From Candidatus Freyarchaeota archaeon (lineage in GTDB: Archaea; Asgardarchaeota; Jordiarchaeia; Jordiarchaeales; Jordiarchaeaceae), in the NCBI GenBank assembly GCA_030587365.1, contig JAUQZE010000027.1:62001-126000 (forward strand): DNA of 64,000 nt, read 5' to 3'. Positions 17,375 to 25,933 of this stretch are shown here, one piece after another (the stretch's first letter is position 1; every line of letters begins with the position of its first letter). The notes beneath the pieces were generated by a model. That model had not been told where the DNA came from. It did no database searches and saw nothing but the letters and a program-made list of their open reading frames with translations. The position numbers and the translations under genes were made by a program.

Positions 17375-17902
17375 CTATTCCTCCGAAGCAAACAGCTTCT
17401 TCAATCTACCAAGCTCCGTCATCATAGCATTCCTAAGGTCCGTAATAGAGCCCGCATCCTGTTGGATTGCAGCAACTCCCACTGCAGGTGATGCGGATAC
17501 ACTCGGTACACCCATACTTGGTGGTACGCCTGCTGATGGCGGTTTGCCTGCTGATGGTGGTGCGCCTGCCGCAGTGACTGGTTGGGTGCCGGTTTTGGTG
17601 GAAAACATACCAAATACGTCATCTGGTGCGGTTCTACTGGCGAATGATTCTAGTGGGACGGATGTTGATACTATTGTTTCCGTTGCCGCTGCTGAAGCTT
17701 GGGGCATAGCGACTTCAGCAATTGCGAGTTCGATTTCCATTCCTTTTGCAGCTTTTTCGAGTTCTTTTCGGAGGCTTTCTATCGATTTGGTGTAGGATTC
17801 CTGTGCTTTTTTTAGGGATTCAATATACTTGTTGGAAGAACTGAGTAGGGAGGAACAGGCTTTTTGGACGAATCGTAATAGTTTCTCTTCCTTCTTAGGC
17901 AA
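17375..17902 (-). CDS. Hypothetical coiled-coil protein with Pro/Ala-rich linker and C-terminal helix
   Basis: 175 residues in three parts. Residues 1-65 form a charged helix or coiled coil (YIESLKKAQESYTKSIESLR). Residues about 66-145 are low-complexity Ala/Ser/Thr/Pro with repeats of the type PPSAGxPPS. The last 25 residues form an amphipathic helix (LRNAMMTELGRLKKLFAS). The TTG start is preceded by AAGGG. The layout, a helical head, a flexible linker and a short terminal helix, resembles that of the protein encoded at 25275-25754, though the sequences are not clearly homologous. Such tails often act as docking peptides. Family unknown; a scaffold or cytoskeletal-adaptor role is speculation. 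Confidence 0.7.
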   Translation of the reverse strand: MPKKEEKLLRFVQKACSSLLSSSNKYIESLKKAQESYTKSIESLRKELEKAAKGMEIELAIAEVAMPQASAAATETIVSTSVPLESFASRTAPDDVFGMFSTKTGTQPVTAAGAPPSAGKPPSAGVPPSMGVPSVSASPAVGVAAIQQDAGSITDLRNAMMTELGRLKKLFASEE

Positions 17903-18151
17903 GTTTTAACCCTTCTTATTATTTGGTTTTATTTTGATGCTTTTGTTTTTTTTAACTCTCTATTATTAAGATATGTGTAACCCTTTTTAAAAACTCTTCG
18001 GCTATCGCTTTTTACCTTAAGTGGGAAGTTTTTAGAGTATTGAACCTTCTTAGTTTTATATAACTGATATGTTATTTTATTTTTAATATTTATTTGGCAC
18101 GCTTTCATATTTTTATTGTCTGGATTTTTTATGGGTACTTGGTTGGTTTTA

Positions 18152-19273
18152 TTAGTACAAGTAAATCCAGTAGTTAAGGAAATAGTATATTGATACCAGA
18201 ATTGTCATGTAAACCGCGTGGGCTGTTATTGTAGTGATTATTCTGTATTTTCTAATCTGAAGTAGGGTGCCTAGTGTTAATGAGAGAGCCAGATAAGAGG
18301 GTATGGCTAGTATGGCTGAGATTGAGCCGATATAACTGGGAAATCCCATTCCCGCTGCGTTTTGGGGATATAGTATTATGTGTAGGGCTGAAAAGATTAT
18401 CGCAGTGACGATGAGTCCGATCCATCTTCCCCAACTATTTTGCAGTCCTTGCTGTAGGAAGCCCCTAGTAGATATTTCCTCACAGGGTGCAACAATTAGG
18501 AACATGCTTAGTGCAAGTAGTATGTATTGATAGGGGTACATGGCCATAAAGGGTGCGTTGCCTGTAGTGGAGAATTGTTCTGATAGGTAGATGTCGAAGG
18601 GCGAGTAAAGTCTATAACTTAGGGAATTTGTTAGCGAGGACACGAACATAGAGATTCCCATCATCATGCTTCCGCCAAGTACGCCTACCATAATGTCGTT
18701 CCGAACTTCTTTCTTGTCCTCAAAATCAAACCCAAATTCCTTTATGGATAGGCCTCTAATTTTTAGGTATAGAAAGGGCACCACTAATAGACCATATGAA
18801 CCCAAAGTGACAAAAACTAGAAACTCCGGACTAAAAACTGGAAGAAATGAACCTAAGACTGGTATAATCCAGGTGGGCAGCCCTAAGACTAATCCTACAA
18901 TACCTAGTAGATTTTGAAAAATGTAGAGCAGAATAAATGAGGCTGCATATCCTAGTATCGCAGGAATCCAGCCCCAGGATGCAAGGGTCTTGTGTTTCAT
19001 TTTTTTAGAAGTTTCCGCCTCATCCAGAGGAACATGTTCATTATGCTCATCTTCAAGTTTCATTCCGCAGTACCTACAAAACTCAAAATCAGTTGATTTG
19101 TACTTTACTTGGCACTTGCGACAGAACCTGTTTTTCTTTACCAACTTGGGACACCCTGATTCTATTTTTAGAGTATTAATTATTAAAAAGACATCTCTTC
19201 TATTTTTGAATTCTGTACATAGTAAAAACTTATTTATCATTGGAGAAATGATTTTTTTAAATATTCCATGCAA
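18152..19273 (-). CDS. CPBP-family intramembrane metalloprotease with N-terminal zinc ribbon
   Basis: Up to 373 residues. An N-terminal zinc ribbon (CRKCQVKYKS, CRYCGMKL) is followed by about eight membrane helices and the CPBP/CAAX-protease motifs: EEISTRGFLQQGL, the Glu-Glu-x-x-x-Arg metal motif, and the histidine motif FSALHIILY. These proteases cleave or process membrane peptides; in archaea their substrates are unknown. The start is uncertain. The long frame begins at 19273 without a good ribosome site, while a TTG at 19144 preceded by GGGTG would begin just before the ribbon (LVKKNRFCRKC) and gives a more usual form. Confidence 0.85.
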   Translation of the reverse strand: MHGIFKKIISPMINKFLLCTEFKNRRDVFLIINTLKIESGCPKLVKKNRFCRKCQVKYKSTDFEFCRYCGMKLEDEHNEHVPLDEAETSKKMKHKTLASWGWIPAILGYAASFILLYIFQNLLGIVGLVLGLPTWIIPVLGSFLPVFSPEFLVFVTLGSYGLLVVPFLYLKIRGLSIKEFGFDFEDKKEVRNDIMVGVLGGSMMMGISMFVSSLTNSLSYRLYSPFDIYLSEQFSTTGNAPFMAMYPYQYILLALSMFLIVAPCEEISTRGFLQQGLQNSWGRWIGLIVTAIIFSALHIILYPQNAAGMGFPSYIGSISAILAIPSYLALSLTLGTLLQIRKYRIITTITAHAVYMTILVSIYYFLNYWIYLY

Positions 19274-19439
19274 CCTATCCTATATCAATTTTCCCTATTC
19301 ATTTTCTTTGCAGGGAACCGTGTAGGTTCCTTTTCCTATTTAGAAAGGAATTTAAGATAGTACTTGTAAGTGTCGGTTGGTAACGGTTGTGCAAAAAGCA
19401 TTCATATTCTTTTTCAGATTATTTTTAGGAGGATGAGTA

Positions 19440-20246
19440 TTGCAGGAAGATCTTCAGAATGTTCTTAGTAATAATGAAAAGGATGTTCACTTAGATAAGA
19501 ATTATCTACAACCGAATGATTCCTTATCCGAGACTCCGATTTTGAGCTTTCCTGAGATTGAGGTTTTATTACTCTTTAATAGTGATGATGCTAAATTGAG
19601 GGGGTTTTCTTTTGGCTTTCAGGGAATAAGGAGACGGCTGGATATTCATCAGCAGACTCTAACTATAGCGTTAAAAAGACTTGTAAGAAAGAGAATAATA
19701 GCAAAAAATGATGATCAAGAATATTTCTTAACTAAACAGGGAGGAAACCTAGTCTCAAACTTGTTTAATAATGATGAGGATAAAGCGAGATCCCCTCCTG
19801 ATTCTGAAAAGAACAAATTTACATCTTGTGAAATCGAAATGAAAGTGAATCCGAAAGGGGTAGAGCATAAAAAACTTGCAAAAGGACTTAAAGGGAAATG
19901 GTTTTCGCACTATCGCTATGTCGGAAGCTCCCTGAGGGAGGACAAATCTATACTAGAATGGATTACCGATGATGCTAATTATTCTGCTCGAGTTAGCGCT
20001 GATGAGGATGGAAATGTTAGAATAGGAGTTTCTGCGGTCAAATTCTTTGAGGATATAAAATTAAGGGAGGAAACAAATAGGGTTTCGTTATTTATAGAAA
20101 AAAATATTAGAGACCTTTTTGGCGAGTCTCTGATTTATAAGAGTGAAATCGAAAGTACTAAAAACCAGCCTAGTTTAGATCCCACTCATTTAAACAAGTG
20201 GATAGAGGAAATCTACAAGTCCCAAATGTTACACGATTACTCGTAA
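19440..20246 (+). CDS. Winged-helix DNA-binding-like protein
   Basis: 268 residues; the TTG start follows AGGAGGATGAGTA. Residues about 35-105 look like a winged helix: LSFPEIEVLLLF, then IRRRLDIHQQTLTIALKRLVRKRII as the recognition part, and a wing ending YFLTKQGGNLV. The C-terminal half (KWFSHYRYVGSSLREDKSIL, ARVSADEDGNVRIGV) is an unknown alpha/beta domain that could sense a ligand or mediate dimerisation. It is probably a transcription regulator; its target is unknown. It converges on the adenine deaminase gene with only 5 bp between the stops. Confidence 0.7.
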   Translation: MQEDLQNVLSNNEKDVHLDKNYLQPNDSLSETPILSFPEIEVLLLFNSDDAKLRGFSFGFQGIRRRLDIHQQTLTIALKRLVRKRIIAKNDDQEYFLTKQGGNLVSNLFNNDEDKARSPPDSEKNKFTSCEIEMKVNPKGVEHKKLAKGLKGKWFSHYRYVGSSLREDKSILEWITDDANYSARVSADEDGNVRIGVSAVKFFEDIKLREETNRVSLFIEKNIRDLFGESLIYKSEIESTKNQPSLDPTHLNKWIEEIYKSQMLHDYS

Positions 20247-20251
20247 AAAAA

Positions 20252-22000
20252 TTAAACCAGAACATTAGTCACTTCTTGATTTATAACATCAATTAATCCT
20301 TTTTCTGTGATCTTTAATTCTGGAATAACAGGTAGAGATAAGAAGGACAATGCCATAAAGGGCGATTCAAGTTCGCAACCCATTTCCCTTACCGCTTTTT
20401 TGAGTTCCTTTCTTTTCTCGATAACCCTTTCAATGGATTCTGTACTCATCAGGCCAGCGAAGTTTAGGGGTAGGTGGGCAATGATTTTTCCCTTGTTTAC
20501 TACTACTATACCGCCCTGCATTTCGAATATTTCACTGACCGCTTTTGTCATATCGTTCCAATTCGTCCCAACTATTATGATGTTGTGTGAATCGTGAGCA
20601 ACGGTTGATGCAATGCTTCCTTCTTTCAAACCGAATCCTCTTACGAACCCTTTTCCGATTTCTCCTGAGGCGTGGTGCCTTTCAACAACTGCTATCTGAA
20701 GTATATCCTTTTGAGGGTCTGGCAGGACTTTGCCCTTTTCGACTTTTAGTTGCCCGGTTTCGGAGCTTGTAAGAAGCGAGCCTTCGGATACCCCAATTAC
20801 CTTAACTTTCTGATTTTCTTTTTTCTGAGTTTTAATGAGAAACTTATCTGGTTCCGGCATTTTTCCGACATTTACACTCTTTTGTATTTCTGAAGGATAG
20901 TCATAATCTGGAATGTTAACTTCAAAGTTTCCATTAACCACAACTGGAACTCCGGAGACGATTGTTGTGACAACCTTCACTTTTTCCAAGTCTTCGAGTA
21001 AAACTAAGTCTGCATTTTTTCCCGGCGATATACTCCCTAACCTGTTATCCACCCCAAGGTAACAAGCGGGATTAAGGGTTGCCATCTGGTAAGCTTTCAT
21101 TGGTTCCAAACCTTCCTCAATACACCTTCGAATTAGGAAATCAACTTCTCCCTCCACCTTTAAATTCTCAGGACTTTTATCATCCGTTACCAGTAGGCAG
21201 TTTCTCGTATCTAACCCCATTTCAATAACAGGCTTGATTAAACTAGCCAAATTTTTGGATGCTGATCCCTCCCTAATCATAAGGAAGACGCCTCTTCTCA
21301 ACTTCTCAACTCCTTCCTCCCCAGAGACTGATTCATGGTCTGAGCGAATCCCGGTTGAGAAATAGGCGCAGAGTTTTTCTGCCCTAAGACCCGGAGCATG
21401 GCCGTCTATTGCTCTAAATCCCTCCGCCGCTTTTATTTTAGCTAAAACCTCATTATCACAGCTAAGTACTCCCGGAAAATTCATAACTTCTCCTAGTCCC
21501 ATCACACCCTTTTCACCTGCTAGTGCCAAAATATCCTCAACACTAATTACCGCTCCCGAACTTCCCAGCTTCGGAGAGGCTGCGGGAACACAACTTGGTA
21601 TCATAACAAAAATATTAAGTGGAAGGTTCCTGGACTCCGCTAAAATTTCCCTTATTCCTCTTATTCCTCTTACATTTGCTATTTCATGAGGGTCCCAAAT
21701 TATTGAGGTGGTTCCATGAGGAAGGCAAGCTCTGGTGAATTCTGTAATTGTAATCTCACTGGATTCAACATGGATATGCGAATCAAAAAATCCAGGTGCA
21801 GCGAATTTATCTCTTCCCTCTATTATCCTTGTTCTCTCCCCTACGGTATGAGAAGAATCACCCACTAAGACAATTTTATTAGATTTTACTGCAATGTCTC
21901 CCGGCTCGATTTCGCCGGTGCAAACATTAATTATATTTGTGTCTTTTATCACTATGTCTGCTTTTATCTCTCCTAGAGCAGTTTTTATTATCTCTTCCAT
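20252..22000 (-). CDS. ade: Adenine deaminase
   Basis: 582 residues of the amidohydrolase-fold adenine deaminase family, which converts adenine to hypoxanthine and ammonia for purine salvage. Landmarks are the metal-binding FDSHIHVESSEIT, HGTTSIIWDPHEIANV, GEVMNFPGVL, the IDGHAPGL histidine, and TDDKSPENL carrying the catalytic Asp. The C-terminal domain has HHASGEIGKGFVRGFG and SHNIIIVGTN. Length and motif order are normal for the family, with no damage seen. No other purine gene is adjacent. Confidence 0.96.
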   Translation of the reverse strand: MEEIIKTALGEIKADIVIKDTNIINVCTGEIEPGDIAVKSNKIVLVGDSSHTVGERTRIIEGRDKFAAPGFFDSHIHVESSEITITEFTRACLPHGTTSIIWDPHEIANVRGIRGIREILAESRNLPLNIFVMIPSCVPAASPKLGSSGAVISVEDILALAGEKGVMGLGEVMNFPGVLSCDNEVLAKIKAAEGFRAIDGHAPGLRAEKLCAYFSTGIRSDHESVSGEEGVEKLRRGVFLMIREGSASKNLASLIKPVIEMGLDTRNCLLVTDDKSPENLKVEGEVDFLIRRCIEEGLEPMKAYQMATLNPACYLGVDNRLGSISPGKNADLVLLEDLEKVKVVTTIVSGVPVVVNGNFEVNIPDYDYPSEIQKSVNVGKMPEPDKFLIKTQKKENQKVKVIGVSEGSLLTSSETGQLKVEKGKVLPDPQKDILQIAVVERHHASGEIGKGFVRGFGLKEGSIASTVAHDSHNIIIVGTNWNDMTKAVSEIFEMQGGIVVVNKGKIIAHLPLNFAGLMSTESIERVIEKRKELKKAVREMGCELESPFMALSFLSLPVIPELKITEKGLIDVINQEVTNVLV

Positions 22001-22391
22001 CCCTGAAGCCGCCTTTACAATTTTTCTACATAACTCCTCTATGAGGCAATATTAAATCAATTTGCTTTTTCGGGTTGCCTTACTAAAAATTATTTATGTG
22101 TAGCCTACGGTTTTTTTCTTTGAATTCCAGATTTTTTAAGGATGATACGTTTACGTTTCATTTAGTACTTCTTTATCTAATAATACATATTAAATAAATT
22201 ATAATAACATATAATTAAATATATTTCTCAATTAAAACCTAATTCTTGCTTATTAACTATCTTGGTTTTTAATAAATGGTAAAAAAATTAAAGGAAGATT
22301 CGGCAAAGAAATATTTAGCTTAGACATAATTACCATACAGATAAAATCCATCTTAGACTGAAGAGGGAACACAAGCGATGGTGAGCAGAAA
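22001..22391. other. Intergenic region between divergent genes
   Basis: 391 bp, strongly AT-rich, including TAAATAAATTATAATAACATATAATTAAATATAT at about 22189-22223, which could hold promoters. No gene or structured RNA is evident. Confidence 0.45.
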
Positions 22392-22751
22392 ATGACAACC
22401 GCTGAAATCCGGAAACAACTTGAAGAAGGGCTAACAACCCTAGAAAAAGAAATAGGGAATATTCTAAACGAATCAAATATTTCATCGGAACAGATTAGAT
22501 GCTTGATAGTTGACATAGACCGCTGCTATATCCTTCTGGATAGATTTGAGGAGCTCTGTAAAGATTTCTCCTACTACTTCACCCTACGAAAAGGCCTCTG
22601 CAGTTCACTAACTCCCCTTACTATCGCTTTAGAGGCATTTGAGGCTGGAGCCATTGACCTCTCCTCGCTAAAATCAGCCACAGAGAAATCAAACGCCAAA
22701 ACCAGCATAGAAAAAACAATCGAAAAACTAGAAACTCTAATTGAGGCATAA
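22392..22751 (+). CDS. Hypothetical helical protein, 119 aa
   Basis: All-helical, soluble protein beginning TTAEIRKQLEEGLTTLEKEI, with two cysteines in the middle (IRCLIVDIDRC) and a Lys/Glu-rich C-terminal helix. A GGTGAG site lies 11 nt before the ATG and the upstream DNA is promoter-like. No recognised family and no informative neighbour: adenine deaminase is divergent and the prenyltransferase converges from downstream. Confidence 0.55.
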   Translation: MTTAEIRKQLEEGLTTLEKEIGNILNESNISSEQIRCLIVDIDRCYILLDRFEELCKDFSYYFTLRKGLCSSLTPLTIALEAFEAGAIDLSSLKSATEKSNAKTSIEKTIEKLETLIEA

Positions 22752-22907
22752 AACTTATCTTAAAACTCTTTTTAATCGCCTACTTATAAGACGCTCATTT
22801 CACATTTGCCTATTGGGGGAACCTATTAAAAATTATCCTCTCTGGAAGTTGTGGACTTATTTAAAAATATCCTGAAATAAAGTGCTTCATTTGTCGAATG
22901 TTTCTAT

Positions 22908-24044
22908 CTAACCATGTATTAATGGACCTACAAGGAAAGCAATTAATCCGAATAAAGCTCCTAGTTTAACGAGTAAGCTAGACCATTTCTGCGCCTTTTG
23001 TGACTCGCACTTCCTGAGAATTAGTATGATCGATAGGGCCACAGATACTATTCCTGCGAAGTAGAAAGGAATAAACCAGAAGCCGAGTAGTTTTGGAATA
23101 TACCATGGGGAAGGCATGTCGATTACCCAAAACGATGTAAAAATTATTATCCCGATAAAATTATACATCGAACCTGTGATACCAAGCAGTAGAATATACC
23201 ACGGTGAGAGCGTATCCATTATCCACCACGGTGCAAAAGTTATTATCCCAGTAAAATTAAGAACCGAACCTGTGATACCGGGTAAGATTGGAGCGTACCA
23301 CAGTGAAGGCATATCTAATATCCAACATGCTGTAAAAGATATTATACCAATAGCATTACACACTGAACCCGCGATACTCGCTCTTTTTAAACCATAAACA
23401 CAAGCTATTGTTTTTGCATTTCTGCATTTGTCACCCTCGATATCCTCCATACCCTTGATAATTTCCCGCCCTTGAAGTACCATGAAGGCTGTAATGAAAA
23501 ACAGTAAAGTCATTAGTGGAATTCTCAAAAGGCCTCTCTCCATAGAGGTAATGAGAGATCCGTAGATATACCCAAAAGCGAAACTAAAAGCAACCACAAA
23601 ATTACCAAGAATTCCTAAAACTTTAACCCGCGCTGCGTACAAAAACCCTATACCAGAAAAGATTAAGGCAAGTATGCCTGAAGCAACGCTTATCAAAAAG
23701 GCTAATGCGACACCCGATGCCCAAAGAGCCACGGTATATCCTACTGCTTGTTTAACAGTTAAAGCCTCTCTCGGGAGGGGACGGTTCGGTTTATTAATCC
23801 TATCAACCTCTAAATCAAAAATATCATTTATCACCATACCTGCAGCAGCAATAAGAAAGTACACGAAATAGGATATAAAAACAATCTCAAAAAATCTATT
23901 AGGGAAAATCCAAAATTTTGACCAAAAGAATTGTAAATTGAGATTATAGAACACATTCGCTACCAGCACTGCAGATAGTACAGTAAGGCCTCCCATTACA
24001 CAGTTTACCGGACGTATAATTTCAATGTAAGCCTTTAACTCCAT
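22908..24044 (-). CDS. UbiA-family prenyltransferase (DGGGP synthase-like) with triplicated insert
   Basis: 378-residue membrane enzyme. The first Asp-rich motif is NDIFDLEVDRINKPNRPLP (about residues 75-93) and the second EDIEGDKCRNAKTIA (about 200-214), as in geranylgeranylglyceryl-phosphate geranylgeranyltransferase, the second ether-bond step of archaeal lipid synthesis. Usual length is about 280-300. The extra roughly 90 residues are three tandem copies of a 32-33-residue membrane segment (patterns CWILDMPSLWYAPILPGITG, WWIMDTLSPWYILLLGITG, FWVIDMPSPWYIP). The ATG at 24044 follows GGTGATTG by a few nt; the TTG at 24050 is less likely. Both catalytic motifs are intact, so activity is expected, with altered membrane topology. 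Confidence 0.85.
   Translation of the reverse strand: MELKAYIEIIRPVNCVMGGLTVLSAVLVANVFYNLNLQFFWSKFWIFPNRFFEIVFISYFVYFLIAAAGMVINDIFDLEVDRINKPNRPLPREALTVKQAVGYTVALWASGVALAFLISVASGILALIFSGIGFLYAARVKVLGILGNFVVAFSFAFGYIYGSLITSMERGLLRIPLMTLLFFITAFMVLQGREIIKGMEDIEGDKCRNAKTIACVYGLKRASIAGSVCNAIGIISFTACWILDMPSLWYAPILPGITGSVLNFTGIITFAPWWIMDTLSPWYILLLGITGSMYNFIGIIIFTSFWVIDMPSPWYIPKLLGFWFIPFYFAGIVSVALSIILILRKCESQKAQKWSSLLVKLGALFGLIAFLVGPLIHG
23090..23390 (-). repeat. Three tandem copies of a ~99-bp coding repeat inside the UbiA-like gene
   Basis: Related stretches start near 23119, 23217 and 23317. Each encodes W-I/V-[IL]-D-M/T-x-S-x-W-Y followed by a Gly-rich turn and a new hydrophobic helix. DNA similarity is clear but imperfect, so the duplication is not brand new. 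Confidence 0.75.
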
Positions 24045-24546
24045 GAACAATCACCGGTGTTTTAACATTTTTAAATCACAGTGAATAGAATCTAAGTGTT
24101 CCCACGGATCGAGTAAACACCCTATCTATGGGACTATTAAGTATAAAAATTTTGCATTAACTAATCTATATGCACGATATGTGTTAACTATGTGCTTATG
24201 TGATACTAATCAAACCATAAAATTAATGCTCTAAGCAAATATAGCCTTATATTTTTTAATATTGAACGCTATTCTAAAATTAGTTATCTTTTATATAACA
24301 TAGTCATTCTTATTGTTCTAACACTAGTTAATTCCAAAAAGTGGATGCAAATTAATAATTTCAACATAAATAACCGCCATTAACTTCCTTTATATGAGAA
24401 ACTATAATTTTTTTCTTCTAAAAAAATGGGAAAATAAAAAGGATTATAAATATCGAAAAAGAATATATTAAACCTAAGTAAAATTTTATTTAGTAACAAA
24501 ATTAACTAGGTTGAAAATCAATAATAATATATGAAAGGTGTTTAAG
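24045..24546. other. Intergenic region with promoter-like AT tracts
   Basis: About 500 bp with no supported gene. A TATA-like GGATTATAAATATCG at 24441-24455 lies about 95 nt before the zinc-ribbon gene. Confidence 0.45.
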
Positions 24547-24708
24547 ATGTCAGAAAGCACATCATCTGTAAGAGTAAAATGCCCCAAATGCGGTGGAATA
24601 AACGTAAAACAGGTTCAAGACAAAGGAAAGGTACTCAGCTACATCGGACAAACACCGACGTACAAAAAAGTCTGGAAATGCAAAGATTGCGGAGCCAGTT
24701 GGGAATAG
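24547..24708 (+). CDS. Small zinc-ribbon protein, 53 aa
   Basis: A 53-codon gene. It encodes MSESTSSVRVKCPKCGG, a middle strand (GKVLSYIGQTPTYKKVW) and KCKDCGASWE, a classic two-knuckle zinc ribbon (CPKC ... CKDC). GGTG lies 6 nt before the ATG and a TATA-like box further upstream. Such miniature ribbons are common in archaea and may bind nucleic acid or a polymerase; the specific role is unknown. Confidence 0.75.
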   Translation: MSESTSSVRVKCPKCGGINVKQVQDKGKVLSYIGQTPTYKKVWKCKDCGASWE

Positions 24709-25274
24709 GAACCTCCCAAAAATCCCATAAAGGCTAAATCAATAATCCCTACCCCAGCGATCCTTTCCAAGGTTCCTTAACCAATATCTATGGCCTTTCC
24801 CCTCTTTCCTAGCAAGTCTCCAAAAAAGTGAAATAAGGCCTGATTAAATGTTGCGGAGGGGAAAGAAAAAACATCTGATATTTCGGTCTTCCTCTTTTTT
24901 TTTAACAAACCCAGTGGTACTCTCACCCCTGTTCTATATTTTTGTTATCTGGTATTTTTCCTGAGCAACTAATACCCGACTCGCTGTCTCTTTGGCAAAC
25001 CCTAATTATAGTAAATAGCTCTAGTATTTTGTCGATTGGGAAAAACTGTGGGGAAGAATTCAATGTTTAAAAACAGAAGTGGAACTGGAGGAAAAAGTGC
25101 AATAGTCCTAAAAATTTTCTCTAATAAACGGAAAATGTATAGACCGTTTCCCTCCCTTCTTTCTTGCATTGTTTCAAATTCAAATTTTATAAATTTGTTA
25201 ATATAAACTGTTATTAGTGAAAACCTTTATATGTCGCCAAAAAGCTAATTTCCATAGTTGAGGAGCGACTTCTT
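24709..25274. other. Intergenic region, no convincing gene
   Basis: 566 bp. Two short open frames (39 codons from 24848, 46 codons from 25063) have no ribosome site or credible composition. T-rich stretches (24896-24904) may end the zinc-ribbon transcript. Confidence 0.45.
25222..25236 (+). promoter_or_regulatory. TATA-like promoter of the 25275 gene
   Basis: AACCTTTATATGTCG ends about 40 nt upstream of the ATG at 25275. The spacing fits a short-leader archaeal promoter. Confidence 0.45.
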
Positions 25275-25754
25275 ATGCCTGACGATTTTAGTGAGCTTCT
25301 TGCTGAGTTCGGCAACGATAAAAAAGTAAAAGAACTAGCCGAAATAATCACAGGAGTGGTAAAAATACTCCTAAATGCAGTCGACATGCTTGAAGGGAGA
25401 ATGAACGAAATAGATAATCGCATTAATGGCTTAGAGAAATACGTAAACAACAGAATGGACGAAGTACAGCGGTTTGGCGGATCCTCCGAACCTAGAGGAG
25501 AAAGGCGGAAAGCCTCCGCGGGCTCTGATCGAGATGAGCCTGACTATAGAGCTGGTGGGAGAGAATCCACACCATACTCACGTCCAACACCAGCACCCGC
25601 ATACGGTGCACCAGGCGGAATGGCTACGGCCAGCGGCCCTGGCGGTCCAGGACCCGGACCCGGAGCTGGAGGCGGAGGCCCCATGAGTGCTAGGATGCAA
25701 TTACAAGGCGAATTAAAGGATCTCTTCTCAAGGATGCGTGCAAGAAGAGGGTAA
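25275..25754 (+). CDS. Hypothetical coiled-coil protein with Gly/Pro-rich linker and C-terminal helix
   Basis: 159 residues. Residues 1-70 are helical with heptads (VDMLEGRMNEIDNRINGLEK). Residues about 72-138 are a charged, then Pro/Gly/Ala-rich linker including GPGGPGPGPGAGGGGP. The last 20 residues form a basic amphipathic helix (LQGELKDLFSRMRARRG). GAGGAGCGACTTCTT provides a ribosome site before the ATG. No family is recognised. The basic tail could bind nucleic acid, membrane or a protein groove. It resembles the protein at 17375-17902 in layout. Confidence 0.7.
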   Translation: MPDDFSELLAEFGNDKKVKELAEIITGVVKILLNAVDMLEGRMNEIDNRINGLEKYVNNRMDEVQRFGGSSEPRGERRKASAGSDRDEPDYRAGGRESTPYSRPTPAPAYGAPGGMATASGPGGPGPGPGAGGGGPMSARMQLQGELKDLFSRMRARRG

Positions 25755-25933
25755 TACAACCATGAATAAGCTTTCAGTTAGCACCATTATTGAACCCTAA
25801 TACTCATTCTACCCTTAATTATCGATGAGGATATACACTGAGCCTGATTCGTCTGTTTTTGATTGTACATAGAAAATTAGAAGACTGATTTTTAAATAAT
25901 AAAAATTTTTTGAGGATATAAGAAAAAGGAGTG

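Noticed and set aside
25474..25686. A Pro/His-rich frame overlapping the 25275 gene
   Set aside because: It is an alternate reading of the Gly/Pro-linker codons and has no start signal.
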